NCBI GenBank assembly: GCA_964427185.1
Contig: CAYRSN010000051.1
Span: forward strand, 1 to 6,857
Direction: 5' to 3'
DNA length: 6,857 bases
Origin: Sulfurivirga sp964427185
GTDB lineage: Bacteria; Pseudomonadota; Gammaproteobacteria; Thiomicrospirales; Thiomicrospiraceae
Every line of letters starts with the position of its first letter. Position 1 is the first letter of the stretch. Shown one piece after another: positions 5,808 to 6,857 of this stretch. The position numbers and the translations under genes were made by a program. The notes under the pieces were generated by a model. It worked only from the letters and a program-made list of their open reading frames with translations. It was not told the origin of the DNA and made no database searches.

Positions 5808-6553
5808 GCAGGAAGAATTGCAGTTGTCTTTTCGCACGGGTACAGTTGTAGCGGCCAGTCGAATGCACGGCTGAGCTGTCCATTTTCTGCCATATGCGTC
5901 AAGGGCGCAGCGGCATGGAGCATGTTGTGTGCTACCAACCAGCCTCGGTGGCTGAAGTGAAGTGCTTGTGTCAAATCGTGACAGGCCCAGACAACCGCTA
6001 AGGCTTTTTGCTCACATTTTTGCCTGAGCCAGTGAAGCAGGACTTGCTGGTAGCGGATATCCAGGCTGTTTAAGCTTTCATCCAATAAAAGTGTACGGGG
6101 ATAGGAAGCCGGGTGCCCCCACACCTGGAGTAACACGCGCGCCAGTTGTGCGCGTTGCTGTTCCCCACCGGAGAGCGTGTGCAACTGGCGTGTCAGTAAG
6201 GGGGACAGCTGCAAGAGTGTGAGAATTTCTTCTTTGCGTGAAGAGTGGATGGGGTTGCCAGGAAGTGTGCCGAGTGTTAGCAGGGCACTGACAGTCAGAG
6301 GCGTGTTCAATGTGATGTTTTGAGGAAGAAAGGCGCGTAGCTCAGCCTGTTGTGCCGGAGTGTAGTGTGACAAAGGGCGGTCATTCAGGTGCACCTGCCC
6401 TTGGGGAGGCGAGTTTAAGCCAGCAAGTAGCCGTAAGAGTGAGCTTTTTCCCGCACCATTCGGGCCAATCAGCGCCACCATTTCACCGGCTTGAAGGGTC
6501 AGGTATTCAACAGAGATTCTATGAGGCCAGTGCACCTGCTTCAGTTCAAACAT
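5786..6553 (-). CDS. hmuV: HmuV-like ATP-binding protein of a haem/iron-complex importer
   Basis: The 255-residue ABC ATPase has the usual HmuV length. It powers a type II importer at the inner face of the cytoplasmic membrane. It shows Walker A GPNGAGKS (30-37), Q-loop Q78, signature LSGGEQQRAQLARVL (127-141), Walker B LLLDE (155-159), D-loop SLD (163-165) and switch His192. The signature is close to the LSGGEQQRVQLARVL of HmuV. Walker B is followed by SLN where DEPTSALD is usual, an uncommon change outside the catalytic residues. ATG 6553 has AGGA nine bases upstream and overlaps the end of the permease gene, as expected for coupled translation in a hmuUV operon. The gene ends inside the convergent GGDEF/EAL gene with no terminator in between. 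Haem is the best guess for substrate; a cobalamin or siderophore importer is possible. Confidence 0.8.
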   Translation of the reverse strand: MFELKQVHWPHRISVEYLTLQAGEMVALIGPNGAGKSSLLRLLAGLNSPPQGQVHLNDRPLSHYTPAQQAELRAFLPQNITLNTPLTVSALLTLGTLPGNPIHSSRKEEILTLLQLSPLLTRQLHTLSGGEQQRAQLARVLLQVWGHPASYPRTLLLDESLNSLDIRYQQVLLHWLRQKCEQKALAVVWACHDLTQALHFSHRGWLVAHNMLHAAAPLTHMAENGQLSRAFDWPLQLYPCEKTTAILPAQAIPSD

Positions 6554-6857
6554 GTCGTCGCATCCTGATTAACAGCCATAGAAAAAAGGGGCCGCCCATA
6601 GCAGAAAGTAACAGCCCTACAGGCAGCTCCGAGGGGGGCGGCAAGCCAGCGTGCGGCAGCATCTGCCCAGAGTGCCAGCCCCATGCCTGTCAGAATACTG
6701 GCCGGTGCTAATTTGTAGTGCAGGCTGCCTGTGAGCTGTCGGGCAATATGGGGTGCAACCAGCCCGATAAAGCCGATCATGCCACTGCTGGCCACAGCAC
6801 CACCAACCACCAGGGCGGTCAGCAGCAAGATCAGGCGTTTGATGTGTTGGGTGTGGA
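6546..6857 (-). pseudogene. hmuU: FecCD/HmuU-type permease, C-terminal part, frameshifted and cut by the window edge
   Basis: This is the last third (about 103 residues) of a multi-span importer permease; the N-terminal part lies beyond 6857. It shows the family segment GFIGLVAPHIAR and a following membrane span ending in ARWLAAP. The frame then goes wrong at a run of six G (6633-6638; C on the coding strand). As written, it continues into a non-family tail and stops at 6543-6541. With one base fewer in that run, the frame reads SELPVGLLLS, then GGPFFLWLLIRMRRHV, the expected FecCD ending. It then stops at 6548-6546, overlapping the hmuV ATG by eight bases. Both the sequence match and the restored overlap show that the shift is an insertion in an otherwise normal gene. 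It may be real inactivation, slipped-strand variation or sequencing error. Confidence 0.82.

Overview
The window looks like a piece of a gammaproteobacterial chromosome of middling GC. ClpB of 857 codons, an ElyC-type envelope protein, a FliS-like protein, a GGDEF/EAL protein and a HmuUV-type importer all fit that group. The genus cannot be fixed from this sequence; an aquatic Cellvibrionales- or Oceanospirillales-like bacterium is only a guess.

Layout, left to right. Bases 72-260 (minus) hold what reads as a small broken gene of about 62 codons, whose coding signal moves between frames twice. It overlaps the 3' end of an elyC-like gene (221-1036, minus). Divergent from elyC is clpB (1098-3671, plus), behind a good heat-shock (sigma32) promoter that shares its bases with the elyC start region. 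A strong bidirectional hairpin (3689-3718) separates clpB from the convergent fliS-like gene (3736-4167, minus). Divergent from fliS is a gene for a diguanylate cyclase with a degenerate EAL domain (4320-5807, plus). This gene overlaps tail-to-tail with a HmuV-like ATPase gene (5786-6553, minus). The ATPase is preceded in its operon by the C-terminal third of a FecCD/HmuU-type permease gene (6546 to the window edge), which carries a one-base frameshift in a six-G tract.

The most interesting stretch is the 152-base gap between fliS and the GGDEF gene. It carries two sigma54 (RpoN) -24/-12 promoters back to back, one for each gene, with exact family spacing and their -24 boxes forming an inverted repeat. 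This suggests one RpoN-dependent, probably flagellar, control of a stand-alone FliS-like chaperone and a c-di-GMP synthase whose EAL half has lost its catalytic residues. I infer a motility-linked c-di-GMP module. The promoter motifs and domain residues are read directly from the sequence; the shared function is inference.

The remaining genes are conventional: protein disaggregation (ClpB), envelope biogenesis (ElyC) and haem or related iron-complex import (HmuUV). Three apparent single-base indels, all near the window ends, could be real decay or sequencing error.
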